Assembly (NCBI RefSeq): GCF_025643255.1
Contig: NZ_CP087112.1
Span: 682,001 to 746,000, forward strand
Source: Halomonas sp. 7T
GTDB lineage: Bacteria > Pseudomonadota > Gammaproteobacteria > Pseudomonadales > Halomonadaceae
Direction: 5' to 3'
DNA length: 64,000 nucleotides
Shown here in pieces: positions 28,254 to 37,541 of the stretch (the first letter of the stretch is position 1; each line of letters opens with the position of its first letter). Both the position numbers and the translations under genes were made by a program. The notes below the pieces were generated by a model. The model saw only the letters and a list, made by a program, of their open reading frames with translations, did no database searches and had not been told where the DNA came from.

Positions 28254-29162
28254 ATGCCAACGTGCCTGGTAACGGGCGGCAGCGGCTTTACCGGCCGCTA
28301 CCTCATTGCCCACTTAAAACACCAAGGCCACCGCGTGGTGGCCCTGGCTAGTCAACCGTGCGGTGCCGATGAAACCCACCCCATTGACCTCAATGACAGC
28401 AAAGCGCTAAGCAACCTTATAGCGCAAGTCGCGCCCCAGCAGGTTTACCACCTGGCCGCACTCTCATTTGTAGGGCACCCCACGCCGCTCGATTTTTACC
28501 GCGTCAACGTGCTTGGCACCGAAACGCTGCTGAAGGCGTTAAGCACGCTGCCGAAGGCGCCCCGGGTGTTATTGGCCAGTAGCGCCAATGTTTACGGAGC
28601 AAATGCCCAGGCCAGCATTAACGAACACGTGCCCCCAGCGCCGGTAAACCACTACGCCGCATCAAAGCTAGCGATGGAACACATCGCGCGTACCTTTGCT
28701 GATCGCCTGCCGCTGCTCATTGCTCGGCCCTTTAACTACACCGGCCCAGGGCAGGCCGCACACTTTTTAATCCCAAAATTGGTGGCTCACTTTCGCCAAC
28801 GCGCCCCCTATATCGAGCTAGGCAACCTTGACGTAAAGCGTGACTTTAGCGATGTGCGCGATATAACCGCCGCTTACGTCAATGTGCTACAGCAGTGGCC
28901 GCAAAACGCCAGCAGTGGTGATGTATTCAACTTGGGAAGTGGGCAAGCAACAGCGTTAAAGGAAATTCTGCACAGGCTGGAAGCGCTAACCAACCACACG
29001 CTTGAAGTGCGCGTAAACCCCGATTTTGTAAGAGCCAATGAAATACCAGAGCTAAAAGCCGATACCCAGCGCCTGAAACAATGGTGCCCAAGCGCTAAAC
29101 AACGGCCGTTAGCAGAAACGCTGCGTGATATGTTGGCAAACGGCGCGCCTGAAACAAGCTAA
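28254..29162 (+). CDS. rmd: GDP-4-dehydro-6-deoxy-D-mannose reductase (GDP-D-rhamnose forming)
   Basis: NAD(P)-dependent extended SDR of 302 residues. Glycine motif GGSGFTGRYL at 8-17, catalytic region VYGANAQASINEHVPPAPVN with Tyr/Lys in YAASKLAMEH. The sequence resembles Rmd of the Pseudomonas A-band D-rhamnan locus more than the fucose synthase WcaG; that distinction is from memory and should be tested. AAGGAG precedes the ATG. With manC, manB and gmd it completes fructose-6-phosphate to GDP-D-rhamnose. Confidence 0.82.
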   Translation: MPTCLVTGGSGFTGRYLIAHLKHQGHRVVALASQPCGADETHPIDLNDSKALSNLIAQVAPQQVYHLAALSFVGHPTPLDFYRVNVLGTETLLKALSTLPKAPRVLLASSANVYGANAQASINEHVPPAPVNHYAASKLAMEHIARTFADRLPLLIARPFNYTGPGQAAHFLIPKLVAHFRQRAPYIELGNLDVKRDFSDVRDITAAYVNVLQQWPQNASSGDVFNLGSGQATALKEILHRLEALTNHTLEVRVNPDFVRANEIPELKADTQRLKQWCPSAKQRPLAETLRDMLANGAPETS

Positions 29163-29179
29163 CCCGCTGCGCCTAATCG

Positions 29180-30166
29180 CTACGTCAGCATTTGTCGGTA
29201 ACGTTGCCACAACGGGCGCTCAACGCAAAAATGCCCAATGATAGCTAGGCATGTGGTGAGCGCCACCACCGCCACGACGCTGTGTTCCAGCCCTGGGCGA
29301 AACAGAGCCAGCAGCCACATAGCAGGGAAGTGGAGCAGAAAAACCCCGTAGCTGAGCGCGCCCAACAGGCGTTGTACAATGTGCAGCCAAGGTGCAACCC
29401 GAAGGCGAGAGAACAATACAAGCAGTGGAAACCCAACCGCAAAGCCAAGCGCTACCTCTAAATTGTAAGGCGCCCGCCACTCAACGTGCATAAACAGCCA
29501 GCCTGTGTAGGCCGTTATTACCGCCCACAGGCTGAAAAGCAGTAAAGATTTGACCTGGGTCAAAGAAGCCGCCAAATCGCGGCTTTGCCAAACACCCCCC
29601 ACCACAAAAATGAACAGCACGCCGGGCAGTAGCCGGTAGCCAAAAATATCCGTGTTCAGCAGCGGGAGTTGTGCCAATACAAACACGCCGATGCTAAGTG
29701 CCGCCGCTAACGCAGCAAACTGCCAGCGCACAAGAAGCAGTGGCACCAGCAGATAAAACTGCAGCTCCACCGCCAGCGACCACGCGGGGGGCAGCAGGGT
29801 AAAGCGGTCGATGCCACTTACCATGTAATAATTCAGCGGCACAATCAGCACATTCTGTACCAGGGCCAACATTGAAAGACCCTCCGAGATAAAATAGCTC
29901 TCAGCCCCCAATGCCCAGGCCAACAGGCTAATCAGCAAGGCATAACCATAAAGGGGAGCAATGCGCCATACCCGGTCACGATAAAACCAGCGCAGCTTAT
30001 CGCTAACGCGCTGAAACGCAAGACGTTCCCAAAGCCGGCACACCACGTGCCCGGCTAACAGATAAAACACCACCACGGCACTCACCCCCAGGTTAAGCCC
30101 AGCCACATAAATATGCATATGGCTGAGCAAGACCAGCAGCGCTAACGCAAAACGCAAAACACCCAT
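29180..30166 (-). CDS. Acyltransferase family 3 (OafA/YrhL type) membrane protein
   Basis: Integral membrane O-acyltransferase of 328 residues with about ten hydrophobic segments. The family N-terminus is GVLRFALALLVLLSHMHIYV, with the active-site-type histidine in the first segment, followed by a basic loop (RLAFQRVSDKLRWFYRDRVWRIAP). Such proteins acetylate O-antigens, exopolysaccharides or peptidoglycan. It points toward rmd (convergent, 17 nt apart), so it closes the polysaccharide locus and may decorate that glycan. No soluble SGNH domain is fused. Confidence 0.87.
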   Translation of the reverse strand: MGVLRFALALLVLLSHMHIYVAGLNLGVSAVVVFYLLAGHVVCRLWERLAFQRVSDKLRWFYRDRVWRIAPLYGYALLISLLAWALGAESYFISEGLSMLALVQNVLIVPLNYYMVSGIDRFTLLPPAWSLAVELQFYLLVPLLLVRWQFAALAAALSIGVFVLAQLPLLNTDIFGYRLLPGVLFIFVVGGVWQSRDLAASLTQVKSLLLFSLWAVITAYTGWLFMHVEWRAPYNLEVALGFAVGFPLLVLFSRLRVAPWLHIVQRLLGALSYGVFLLHFPAMWLLALFRPGLEHSVVAVVALTTCLAIIGHFCVERPLWQRYRQMLT

Positions 30167-30248
30167 GTTAAAACCTTATATTTCATTCGATAGAAAGGGA
30201 GCGACGATGCTTACACTGGCTAGCCACGTGCAAATCGTGCAAATGCTG

Positions 30249-30503
30249 CTAGATTAACTTCAGCAGCCTTGGAATTGTCACAAACACCACTATAATGGGT
30301 GTGGCTAAAAAGCAGGAACGTACTAAAAAAGCGGCCAGCAATAAAGCGTAAACAAAAGGTATTAGCAGCATGGGTAATTCAGGGGGAACCTTTCTTGCCT
30401 TTTTAGTTGTGCGGTTATACCTCTTTTTGCGGCCGAAACGTTCCTTTCGATTAGCTTTGTGCCACAATGGTAAACCAAGCCCAACGGCATGTACTTTGCG
30501 CAA
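30249..30503 (-). CDS. Doubtful small membrane protein
   Basis: Open frame of 84 residues: a basic N-half (RKKRYNRTTKKARK) and a hydrophobic C-half (LLIPFVYALLLAAFLVRSCF). Positive-inside logic would suit a one- or two-span membrane protein, but no family was recognised and the start lacks a clear ribosome-binding site. It could be chance. Confidence 0.2.
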   Translation of the reverse strand: MRKVHAVGLGLPLWHKANRKERFGRKKRYNRTTKKARKVPPELPMLLIPFVYALLLAAFLVRSCFLATPIIVVFVTIPRLLKLI

Positions 30504-30525
30504 GGTAGTGTCACGGGGTTGTTGA

Positions 30526-30544
30526 AATTCGTGCTGAACGAATT
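30526..30544. promoter_or_regulatory. Perfect inverted repeat abutting a -35-like hexamer
   Basis: aattcgt, spacer gctga, acgaatt, followed one base later by ttgact (30546-30551), a good -35 match. A matching -10 is poor (catctt at 30569). The dyad position would suit an operator controlling the surface-protein gene at 30646. The binding protein is unknown. Confidence 0.45.
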
Positions 30545-30645
30545 GTTGACTTAGATTAGCAGCTCATGCATCTTTGCTGGAGCTGTACAAAGCAGCGGTA
30601 AACTCGTCGATCTAGATCGCGGTACCGATTAGGAGAAAATGGATA

Positions 30646-33600
30646 ATGGCTTTAACCAAAACACAAGTTTCTGAGCTCTACGTAGCCATATTTAATCGAG
30701 CTTCGGAAGGCGAAGGTAATGCTTACTGGCAGGGGCTTGGCCTTTCCAGCGCCCAAGCGGCCGACGCGATGCTCGCAACTACCGATGCACAAGAGTACTT
30801 TGGCGACACGCTGAACGACGACCAAGCATTCGTTGAGTTGATCTACGCCAACACGCTTAACAAAACGCCGGAAGACGACGCAGAAGGTATTGCTTACTGG
30901 ACTGGCCTGCTGGAAAGCGGCCTGAGCCGTGGCGAAATGGTTGCTGCATTAGTAGCTGCCGTTGCGGACTACGCTGATTCTGAAGACCCGGCTACTCTGC
31001 AAGCCTTCCAGCAGTTCAACAACCGCGTAGCGGTTTCTAACTACACCGCTGATAACTTAGAGACAGTTCCGGCTGACTACGCCACGTCCTTGAACTTTGG
31101 CGCAGACCTCACCGTTACAGCGGACAGCGCAACAGTTATCAACGCCCAAACAGCAGTTGATGCACTGGTTGAAGCCCAGCCGGAACCACCGATTGATCCA
31201 GGTGTTGATGGCGAAACCTTCATTCTGACTGACGGTCGTGACAACATCACTGGTACTGACGACAACGACACCTTCATTGGTACCGTTGGCCAGAACCAGA
31301 ACGGCGCAGTATCCAATGCGTTCGCCACTGGTGACGTTCTTGACGGTGGTGCAGGTCGTGACAAGATCGAAGCGACCATGATCAACGACAACGAAGTCGA
31401 AGGTCTTACTAACACCGCTCCGCGTCCAGTCACCAAGAACATCGAAGAAGTTTACATCGAAGCGCTGGAAAACGTGACGCTTGATGCAACGCGCATGGAA
31501 AACGTTGAGCAGTACTGGGCCGATTTCGGTCGCGGTAACATGACGTTTGAAAACGTCAGCCTGCAAGGCGACAACCTGAGCATCACCAAAGATGTGACTT
31601 TCGGTATTCGTGATACGCAGTTTGATACCAACTTCACTGCTGAATTCGACAGCCAGTCGTTGATTCGTGAAGCCGCTAGCCAAGTCAACTCTTCGCTGCT
31701 GGTTCGCATCGCGGACGTAAGCACTGAAACCCCGACCACGCCGCTGGCCAACGTCGACCTGAACCTGAGCTTCAACCTGGGTGGCGAAACCGTTACCTTG
31801 GAAGGCGTTCGTTCTACCGACGGCACTTACCCAGGCCTAGCACTGGCGCTGCGCAACGCGCTGGAAGAAGCAGGCTACGGCGACATCAACGTTAACCTGT
31901 CTACGCCGTACGATCAGGTAACTGTTGGTCAAAACACCGTTAACCTGGACTTCACTGCACAAGAAATTCTGCTGACCGATCCGGCCGGTAACGAATTCAG
32001 CAACGTGAACTTCACCCAAGCGGCAATTCAGCCGGTTGCAGACGGCTTCCTAGTGGCCGGTAACGCTCAGCCGCAAGACCCGTCCTCTACCAGCAGCCTG
32101 ATCGAGTCTAACCTCGTGCTGGACAACGCTGGTCGTGGTTCTATCGCGGGTGACGTGAACATCGGTGGCGGTTCTAACTCTGATCTGGGTGTTGAGCAGT
32201 TCAACGTTCTCGTTGATCGCAGCAGCAAGATTGAGTCTTTGAACACTACTAACGATAAGCTTCAGAACATCGTTATTAGCTCTATCGGCGCAGCGGGCAG
32301 CCTGTACATTGGCGCTACCCAAGCTGACCTGACTGAAATCGACGCGAACGCGTTCGAAGGCGCTGAGCTGAGCCTGGGTGAAGGAACGGTTGTATCGGAT
32401 CTGGTAAACCTGGATGCCGGTGGCACTTCTGCAGACGTAACCTTTGTTGCTGATTACGACGGTGCTGGCCGTGCTTCTGACGCGCAGTCGTTTGTGATTA
32501 ACACCGGTTCTGGCAGCGACACCATCACCGCTGATCTGACCGGTACGTCTACTTCTGGTAGCACACAAGCCAGTCTGACAATCAATGCAGGCGCTGGTAA
32601 CAACGTTATTACGTTGACTTCTACGGATGATGAAGTTAACGAAGCAACCGTAGTGACCGCTGGTGGTGCTGACACTGTGACCGGTGGCGCTACTCACCTG
32701 ACCGCTGAAACGGGTGCTGGTGCAGATACCATCTACGCTGAGAACACGGGCTTTAAGGCTATTTTAGAAATTGATGCTTCCGCCGGTCAGTTAGTAGCTG
32801 CAGGCGACGCTCAAGACGTTCAATTCTTGTTCGGCAAGCAGATCCAGGTAACCCTAGAAACTGATGGTGTTGTCGGTGGTGCTGATGGTCTTGTAGATGG
32901 CTTTGAGAGTGGTTTAATCGACATCGTTGATAGCACCTCTGCTCGTTTGACGACTGTCGAAGATCTGAACAACGCTATCCTTAAAGCAATTAACGAAGAT
33001 CCTAAGCTGAGCAAAATTGCTACTGCTTCTGTTGATTCTAACAACGTTGTCACCGTTCAGTACCTTGTTGACGGTCTGCAAGTAGAAGCTGGCGTTGAAG
33101 TTAAGTTCTTCGGCAGCAACTGGGCAGATTTGACTGGCACTCAGCAAACAGCTATCCAGAATGCCTACTGGGAACAAGAGCAAGACTCTACTATCAACGT
33201 TGCAGCTCGCTATAACGCTGCAGTAAACGTTGTAGCTGGCTCTGAGACAGTTATCGACTCTGCGGATGCAAACGCCTTCAGCAGCATCACTGTTGGTGGT
33301 GTGTTCGCTGCTGGCGAAACTATCAGCATCACTGTTGACGGTACTACTTACAACGTCGAAACAGTTACTGATGAAGCTACTACAGCGTCAAATATCGCTG
33401 CTACGCTGAATGCAAATGGCATCACTGCAGAAGTGGACAGCGGTACTCCTGCACAGGTCAATATCGCTACTACTTCCACTGTAACTACTACAGTTGGTGA
33501 TCTTGCGACCACGACTGCTACAGTTGCTGCTCAGTCCTCTCTGGGTACAGACTCTGGTACTGTAGGCGTAAACACTGTTAACGCTGGTGCGGGCGATGAT

Positions 33601-34149
33601 GTTATCGTTCTTAGCTCCAACGACGGTACTAACGACACTGTTGAATTCGATGCGGGCGGTTTTGGCAACGATACCATTGTTCACTTTGAAGATGGTGCAA
33701 CTGGTGACGTTCTGGACTTTAGCGCTTGGCTGAACAATACAGTAGATGCATCAACAGGTAACTCTAACAACCTGTCTGAGCAGCGTGTTGCGGGAACTAT
33801 CGATGCAATCACTGCTATCGGTGAGAACGGCGTTGCTATTACAGACTTCACTGTTCTTTCTGGTGCTGCTACTGGCACGGTTGAGTTTGAAAGCCTGACA
33901 GGGGCGCAAGTGCTGACTGCTCTGAACAACGGCGGAACGTTTGGGTCGGCTGCAGCATCTGCTAACTTGGTTCAGAATGAACTCAAGTCCATCCTAATGG
34001 TTGAGAACGTCGACAACCTGGGTGAGTACAAGGTTTTTGAAGTGACTTCAGGAACTACAGCCGCTGACGATAACTTTACCGGTGCAACCCTGGTAGGTAC
34101 TGTTGACTTCGGTGAAACTCAGGTATTTAATGACGCCAACATCGCTTAA
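30646..34149 (+). CDS. DUF4214 / RTX-like large acidic surface protein, probable type I-secreted S-layer-type protein
   Basis: Protein of 1167 residues, rich in Asp, Asn, Thr, Gly and Ala and poor in Lys/Arg, with no Sec signal peptide. Residues 1-115 form a DUF4214 unit (TKTQVSELYVAIFNRASEGE; FVELIYANTLNKTPEDDAEG). Calcium-type Gly/Asp turns occur near 201 (ITGTDDNDTF), 236 (GGAGRDKI) and 981 (AGAGDDVIVLSSNDG). Three beta modules resemble each other (starting near 368, 731, 892). The hydrophobic-ended C-terminus (FGETQVFNDANIA) suits a type I signal. AGGAG lies 10 nt upstream. Codons look biased to highly expressed ones (AAC, GGT, GAA). With the exporter at 9-13.7 kb and SapC next door, an S-layer or similar coat protein is the best inference; an adhesin is the alternative. 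Confidence 0.8.
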   Translation: MALTKTQVSELYVAIFNRASEGEGNAYWQGLGLSSAQAADAMLATTDAQEYFGDTLNDDQAFVELIYANTLNKTPEDDAEGIAYWTGLLESGLSRGEMVAALVAAVADYADSEDPATLQAFQQFNNRVAVSNYTADNLETVPADYATSLNFGADLTVTADSATVINAQTAVDALVEAQPEPPIDPGVDGETFILTDGRDNITGTDDNDTFIGTVGQNQNGAVSNAFATGDVLDGGAGRDKIEATMINDNEVEGLTNTAPRPVTKNIEEVYIEALENVTLDATRMENVEQYWADFGRGNMTFENVSLQGDNLSITKDVTFGIRDTQFDTNFTAEFDSQSLIREAASQVNSSLLVRIADVSTETPTTPLANVDLNLSFNLGGETVTLEGVRSTDGTYPGLALALRNALEEAGYGDINVNLSTPYDQVTVGQNTVNLDFTAQEILLTDPAGNEFSNVNFTQAAIQPVADGFLVAGNAQPQDPSSTSSLIESNLVLDNAGRGSIAGDVNIGGGSNSDLGVEQFNVLVDRSSKIESLNTTNDKLQNIVISSIGAAGSLYIGATQADLTEIDANAFEGAELSLGEGTVVSDLVNLDAGGTSADVTFVADYDGAGRASDAQSFVINTGSGSDTITADLTGTSTSGSTQASLTINAGAGNNVITLTSTDDEVNEATVVTAGGADTVTGGATHLTAETGAGADTIYAENTGFKAILEIDASAGQLVAAGDAQDVQFLFGKQIQVTLETDGVVGGADGLVDGFESGLIDIVDSTSARLTTVEDLNNAILKAINEDPKLSKIATASVDSNNVVTVQYLVDGLQVEAGVEVKFFGSNWADLTGTQQTAIQNAYWEQEQDSTINVAARYNAAVNVVAGSETVIDSADANAFSSITVGGVFAAGETISITVDGTTYNVETVTDEATTASNIAATLNANGITAEVDSGTPAQVNIATTSTVTTTVGDLATTTATVAAQSSLGTDSGTVGVNTVNAGAGDDVIVLSSNDGTNDTVEFDAGGFGNDTIVHFEDGATGDVLDFSAWLNNTVDASTGNSNNLSEQRVAGTIDAITAIGENGVAITDFTVLSGAATGTVEFESLTGAQVLTALNNGGTFGSAAASANLVQNELKSILMVENVDNLGEYKVFEVTSGTTAADDNFTGATLVGTVDFGETQVFNDANIA

Positions 34150-34236
34150 TCTCCCTGAGATTAGCTAAGCACTACTAGGCAAGTCGTTCGCGAAACTGCC
34201 TACGCCCCCAACGCTCATTGAGCCGCGGGGGCAACA

Positions 34237-34265
34237 AAACCCCAGCCTTTTGGCTGGGGTTTTTT
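34237..34265 (+). terminator. Rho-independent terminator after the surface-protein gene
   Basis: AACCCCAGCC, loop tttt, GGCTGGGGTT and a T tract: strong and canonical. It lies 88 nt after the stop and isolates this gene from sapC. Confidence 0.92.
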
Positions 34266-34355
34266 GTTGGTTGCAGGGTTGCTCGGCAGGGCATCGGTTT
34301 TGCGTTGCCCCTGTGCTATTCTGCGGCACACAGCGTCAATCAACGAGAGGACGAT

Positions 34356-35168
34356 ATGCCCCGTTATGTTGCACTAAGTAAATCGACCCACCGCCACGCG
34401 GGCTTGGTGCCTAGCGGCCTAAGCCATGCACTGGGGCAAGCGGCGGTGCCCGTAGTAGCGGAAGAGCTGCCCCACCTAATGCCGACCATGGCACTGGCCT
34501 TTGTGCCTTCTTCCGCTCAGCAAGATGAGCTGGAGTTGGTGGCCTTGCAGTCACTTCAGGCAGGTGTAAACGTCTACGTGCACACCAATGGCCGCTGGAT
34601 TGGCGGCTATCAGCCCGCTTGGTACCGTGCGCACCCGTTTAAGCTGCTGCCAGAGGAAACCAGCAAACGCCAAGTGGTCTGTATCGATGAAGAGGCCGCC
34701 GCGTTAGAGCTAGAAGCCAGCGAAGGAGCCACGCGCCTGTTTAACGATGAAGGCGAGCCGACCCAGCGCTTAAAAGACACTATTACCTTTTTAGAAAAAG
34801 TAGGTAATGCGCAAACGCTAACGCAACGGTTAGTTAACCAACTGCATCAGGCAGGCGTAATCGTGCCCTGGCAGGTAACGGCGCGCAATCCGGAGAGCGA
34901 AGCAGGGCGGCAGGTGCCGGGGCTTCATCACATTGATGAAAACACGCTTAAAGCGCTTGCCCCCGAAACACTTGCCGAACTCGCCCAGTCAGGCGCGCTA
35001 ACGGTCGCGTATTCGCAGCTACTGTCCGAGCACCGCTTAAAAGGCTTAGAGCGCTTATATCAGCTGCGTAACGCCGCTGAAAATGAAACCCCCAGAGAAG
35101 AGATGGATTTAGAAGAGCTATTTGATAGCGGCGAAGACGACGATATCACGTTTAATTTCGATAGCTAA
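34356..35168 (+). CDS. SapC-family protein
   Basis: Protein of 270 residues without signal peptide or membrane segment. The central part (GVNVYVHTNGRWIGGYQPAW; HPFKLLPEETSKRQVVCIDE; RLFNDEGEPTQRLKDTITFL) is characteristic of SapC (PF07277), first named from the Campylobacter fetus S-layer export locus; its biochemical role is unknown. The C-terminus ends in a strongly acidic tail (LEELFDSGEDDDITFNFDS). ATG 34356 follows GAGAGG; the frame is open further upstream only through the preceding terminator. The next gene is a DUF6447-like coiled-coil protein 22 nt away, so probably co-transcribed. Confidence 0.82.
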   Translation: MPRYVALSKSTHRHAGLVPSGLSHALGQAAVPVVAEELPHLMPTMALAFVPSSAQQDELELVALQSLQAGVNVYVHTNGRWIGGYQPAWYRAHPFKLLPEETSKRQVVCIDEEAAALELEASEGATRLFNDEGEPTQRLKDTITFLEKVGNAQTLTQRLVNQLHQAGVIVPWQVTARNPESEAGRQVPGLHHIDENTLKALAPETLAELAQSGALTVAYSQLLSEHRLKGLERLYQLRNAAENETPREEMDLEELFDSGEDDDITFNFDS

Positions 35169-35190
35169 TTGATGCATAAGGAGTTTTTTT

Positions 35191-35397
35191 ATGGCCGATG
35201 AAGCGCAAGTCACCATCGGTGGCGTTACTTACCAGCAAAGTGAGCTGAATAACGCCGCTAAAGTACAGCTAAAGCAGTTACAGGTGAGCGAGCAAGAAAT
35301 CGCCCAGCTTAAGCGTCAGCTAGCCATTGCCCAAACGGCACGGGCGGCCTATGCGGGCGCGCTGAAGGCGGAATTGCCGGAAGACGTAAAGCACTAA
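35191..35397 (+). CDS. Small coiled-coil protein, DUF6447-like, paralogue 1
   Basis: Protein of 68 residues. A short beta hairpin (VTIGGVTYQQSELNNAAK) leads into a helix with heptad pattern (VQLKQLQVSEQEIAQLKRQL) and the tail QLAIAQTARAAYAGALKAEL. The same plan recurs at 40189 and at the N-terminus of the 39475 gene. AAGGAG precedes the ATG. I believe this is the family called DUF6447, but the number is from memory. No signal peptide; function unknown. It sits between sapC and a strong terminator. Confidence 0.75.
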   Translation: MADEAQVTIGGVTYQQSELNNAAKVQLKQLQVSEQEIAQLKRQLAIAQTARAAYAGALKAELPEDVKH

Positions 35398-35400
35398 CAA

Positions 35401-35427
35401 AAAACCCCACCGCTGAGTGGGGTTTTT
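35401..35427 (+). terminator. Rho-independent terminator after the sapC group
   Basis: AAAACCCCAC, loop cgctga, GTGGGGTTTTT, with A-rich 5' side; probably bidirectional, serving the convergent membrane-protein gene too. Confidence 0.9.
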
Positions 35428-35468
35428 AATGCCGGGCTGGCTTAACACGTGGGTTCGCTAAACCGTGC

Positions 35469-37541
35469 TTAACGCACCACCAAGCGGATCGTGCAGGCAT
35501 TGCCAAACCAGGCAACGCCCTCTTGCAGCAGGTCAACGTCTAGCCGGTAATCGCCAGCCTCGGTAGGTGGAAGAAGGATCTCAACCGAATCCTGCTCTCC
35601 TGGAGCAAGGTTAGCGGTTAACGCGGCCCGCAATAGGTCGGCCTGCACCGGCTCACCGTTGGGGGTCAGCAGGTGAGCACCCAGCCGCACCGGGTAAGCG
35701 CCCCGGTAAGGCCAAGTGATTTGCGAAAGGTTCGTAACGTTCAGTGCAATGCGACGCTCTTGGCCGGCGGGCATCTCTAGCACTGCTGGGCAGCCGCTTA
35801 ATTCGCCGTAGCGTTCACTCGCAGGAAGAGGCTCGCGAGCGCTGCCATCATAAAGCTTGTCCATAATATTAAAATCGTAAACAAGCACTTTGAAGGCGCC
35901 AACCTCATGAACAGCGCTAGGCTCTGCTAACGGCTCGGGAAGCTGATCCTGCATGTGTTGGCGCTCTTCTCCCCTTAACAGCAGAAAGGTTGGCCCCTGG
36001 TGAAAAGAGGGGCGGTACCACGCCTCAGAAGCTAACACCCTAAACGGCGAAATGTTGTCAGGCTGAATAGTAACACCCACGATGTTCACGTCCCCGGCAC
36101 TTAATACAGTGTTAACGGAAGCATTCCAGAAGCTCGCATAGCCATAGACGAGATTATGTTCGCGTAGCAAGGCGATTAAAGGGTCGAATGGGCTCTCTTT
36201 AAACGCGACGCTGCCATTTTGTGTACGGGTTAGGCCATCTCCGACTAAGTGTTGCCAAGCGAACAGCGAATGAAAAACCACTACCACAAAATAAAGGTGC
36301 CAAACACGCCCTCCCCAAAGGTCTGCCAACTTGGCAATAAACACAATGCTGATGACCGCCGATAATATTTGCAGTAGCGCAAAGTAGCGAATTGCCGGCA
36401 TAGCAACAGCGAGGTTATTGCTAAACACATAGAAAATAAACGTCAGCATAAAGCTAAAGCAGTAAAAGAGTACTAACGTAAAGAGTAAGCGATTATCCTC
36501 TTTTGCTGATTTAAACAGCAGAGCCCAGGGTAAAAAGAAAAACCAAGTAAATAGTACGGCCCGAAAGATAAGCTCAACACCGGTAAGCGAGACAATCGGC
36601 GCGCTGTGAAATGTTGGTAGGCTATAGTCAGAGGGCGGGTTAAGGAGTATGCCCGCAGAAAAGAAGTACCCTTCAATAAATAGCCGGAAGTGTGTTGCCA
36701 CCTCTTCAAAGCTAGTAATCGTCAGAGATGAGGCGATATTCATATAGCTGATGGTTTCAGTCAGCCAGAGTTTGTTCAGCACCAACCCTAAGCCGTAGCA
36801 TACGCTACAAAAGCCTATGACGGCGGCGAGCCATGTAGAGTGATAGCCATCAAAAACAGGATGATAAGACAGGCGTTGATGGGGTTGAGCGCCATCACGC
36901 AGGTATTTAACGCACGTTAGAGTGGCTAACACGGCAAAAAGAGGGAGCAAAATACTGAAAAGAAAGCGTACCCCTGTTAGCCCTAACAAAAAAAGCAGCA
37001 CTGCCAGAGCGCCCAAGTGCCATCGGCTTTTGGCACCCTCTGAAAGCGTCTGTGGGGGAAACACAGCCCCAAGGGTGAGCAGGAGAAATAGAAAGCCCCA
37101 TGCATAGCCATGAGACATTTGCCCAAACAGGCTTTCGGATACATAAGGCGATATGCCCGTAAACAGCGTGGCCAGCAGTGCAAACGTGGCTATTGTGGGT
37201 AGCTGAGCGCGTTTTGCAAAGTATATCGTGGACAATATCAGCAGCCCGGAAAATATCCATCCTGATGCTGCGTGTAGCGCGAAGCTGTTTTTAAAAAAGA
37301 GCAGCAGTGGTGCAATAAATACATGGTTATAAACAATCCATACATCGCCATAGCCGTAGAACCACTCCTCCGGAAAAAAACGCCCGGTTCTTACCATTTC
37401 ACCAGCCAATACATTAATGATGGCGGAGTCGGAGTGAAAAAATACGCGGTAGGTAACGGCTTGATAAAACAGAATCGCGAGAATATTGATAACCGCAACG
37501 GCAAAAAAAAGCCTTCCAATCATCCTTGGGTTTTTGTTCAC
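35469..37541 (-). CDS. Multi-pass membrane protein with C-terminal beta domain, possible GT-C glycosyltransferase
   Basis: Protein of 690 residues. A first membrane segment is followed by a periplasmic loop with an acidic pair in HSDSAIINVLAGEMV, as in GT-C enzymes; about ten more hydrophobic segments run to about residue 430. The last 110 residues form an Ig-like beta domain (LNVTNLSQITWPYRGAYPV; GAHLLTPNGEPVQADLLRAA; LQEGVAWFGNACTIRLVVR) that I have seen attached to glycan enzymes. GTG 37541 was chosen since TCAGGAGAAAG precedes it at good spacing. It stands alone on its strand. The plan resembles the 17937 protein, without obvious sequence identity. Donor and acceptor are unknown; a role in surface-protein or glycan glycosylation is speculation. 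Confidence 0.65.
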   Translation of the reverse strand: MNKNPRMIGRLFFAVAVINILAILFYQAVTYRVFFHSDSAIINVLAGEMVRTGRFFPEEWFYGYGDVWIVYNHVFIAPLLLFFKNSFALHAASGWIFSGLLILSTIYFAKRAQLPTIATFALLATLFTGISPYVSESLFGQMSHGYAWGFLFLLLTLGAVFPPQTLSEGAKSRWHLGALAVLLFLLGLTGVRFLFSILLPLFAVLATLTCVKYLRDGAQPHQRLSYHPVFDGYHSTWLAAVIGFCSVCYGLGLVLNKLWLTETISYMNIASSLTITSFEEVATHFRLFIEGYFFSAGILLNPPSDYSLPTFHSAPIVSLTGVELIFRAVLFTWFFFLPWALLFKSAKEDNRLLFTLVLFYCFSFMLTFIFYVFSNNLAVAMPAIRYFALLQILSAVISIVFIAKLADLWGGRVWHLYFVVVVFHSLFAWQHLVGDGLTRTQNGSVAFKESPFDPLIALLREHNLVYGYASFWNASVNTVLSAGDVNIVGVTIQPDNISPFRVLASEAWYRPSFHQGPTFLLLRGEERQHMQDQLPEPLAEPSAVHEVGAFKVLVYDFNIMDKLYDGSAREPLPASERYGELSGCPAVLEMPAGQERRIALNVTNLSQITWPYRGAYPVRLGAHLLTPNGEPVQADLLRAALTANLAPGEQDSVEILLPPTEAGDYRLDVDLLQEGVAWFGNACTIRLVVR

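Larger units (their letters stand above)
30167..30645. other. Gene-poor interval before the surface-protein gene
   Basis: About 480 nt without a convincing gene. It holds a weak minus-strand reading frame (30249-30503), an inverted repeat at 30526-30544 and a possible promoter for the large surface protein. Confidence 0.5.

Noticed and set aside
31057..33929. Long minus-strand open frames (up to about 215 codons) inside the 1167-aa protein gene
   Set aside because: They arise from the strong codon bias and low complexity of the plus-strand gene; their translations are Ser/Val/Arg-rich with no domain features.
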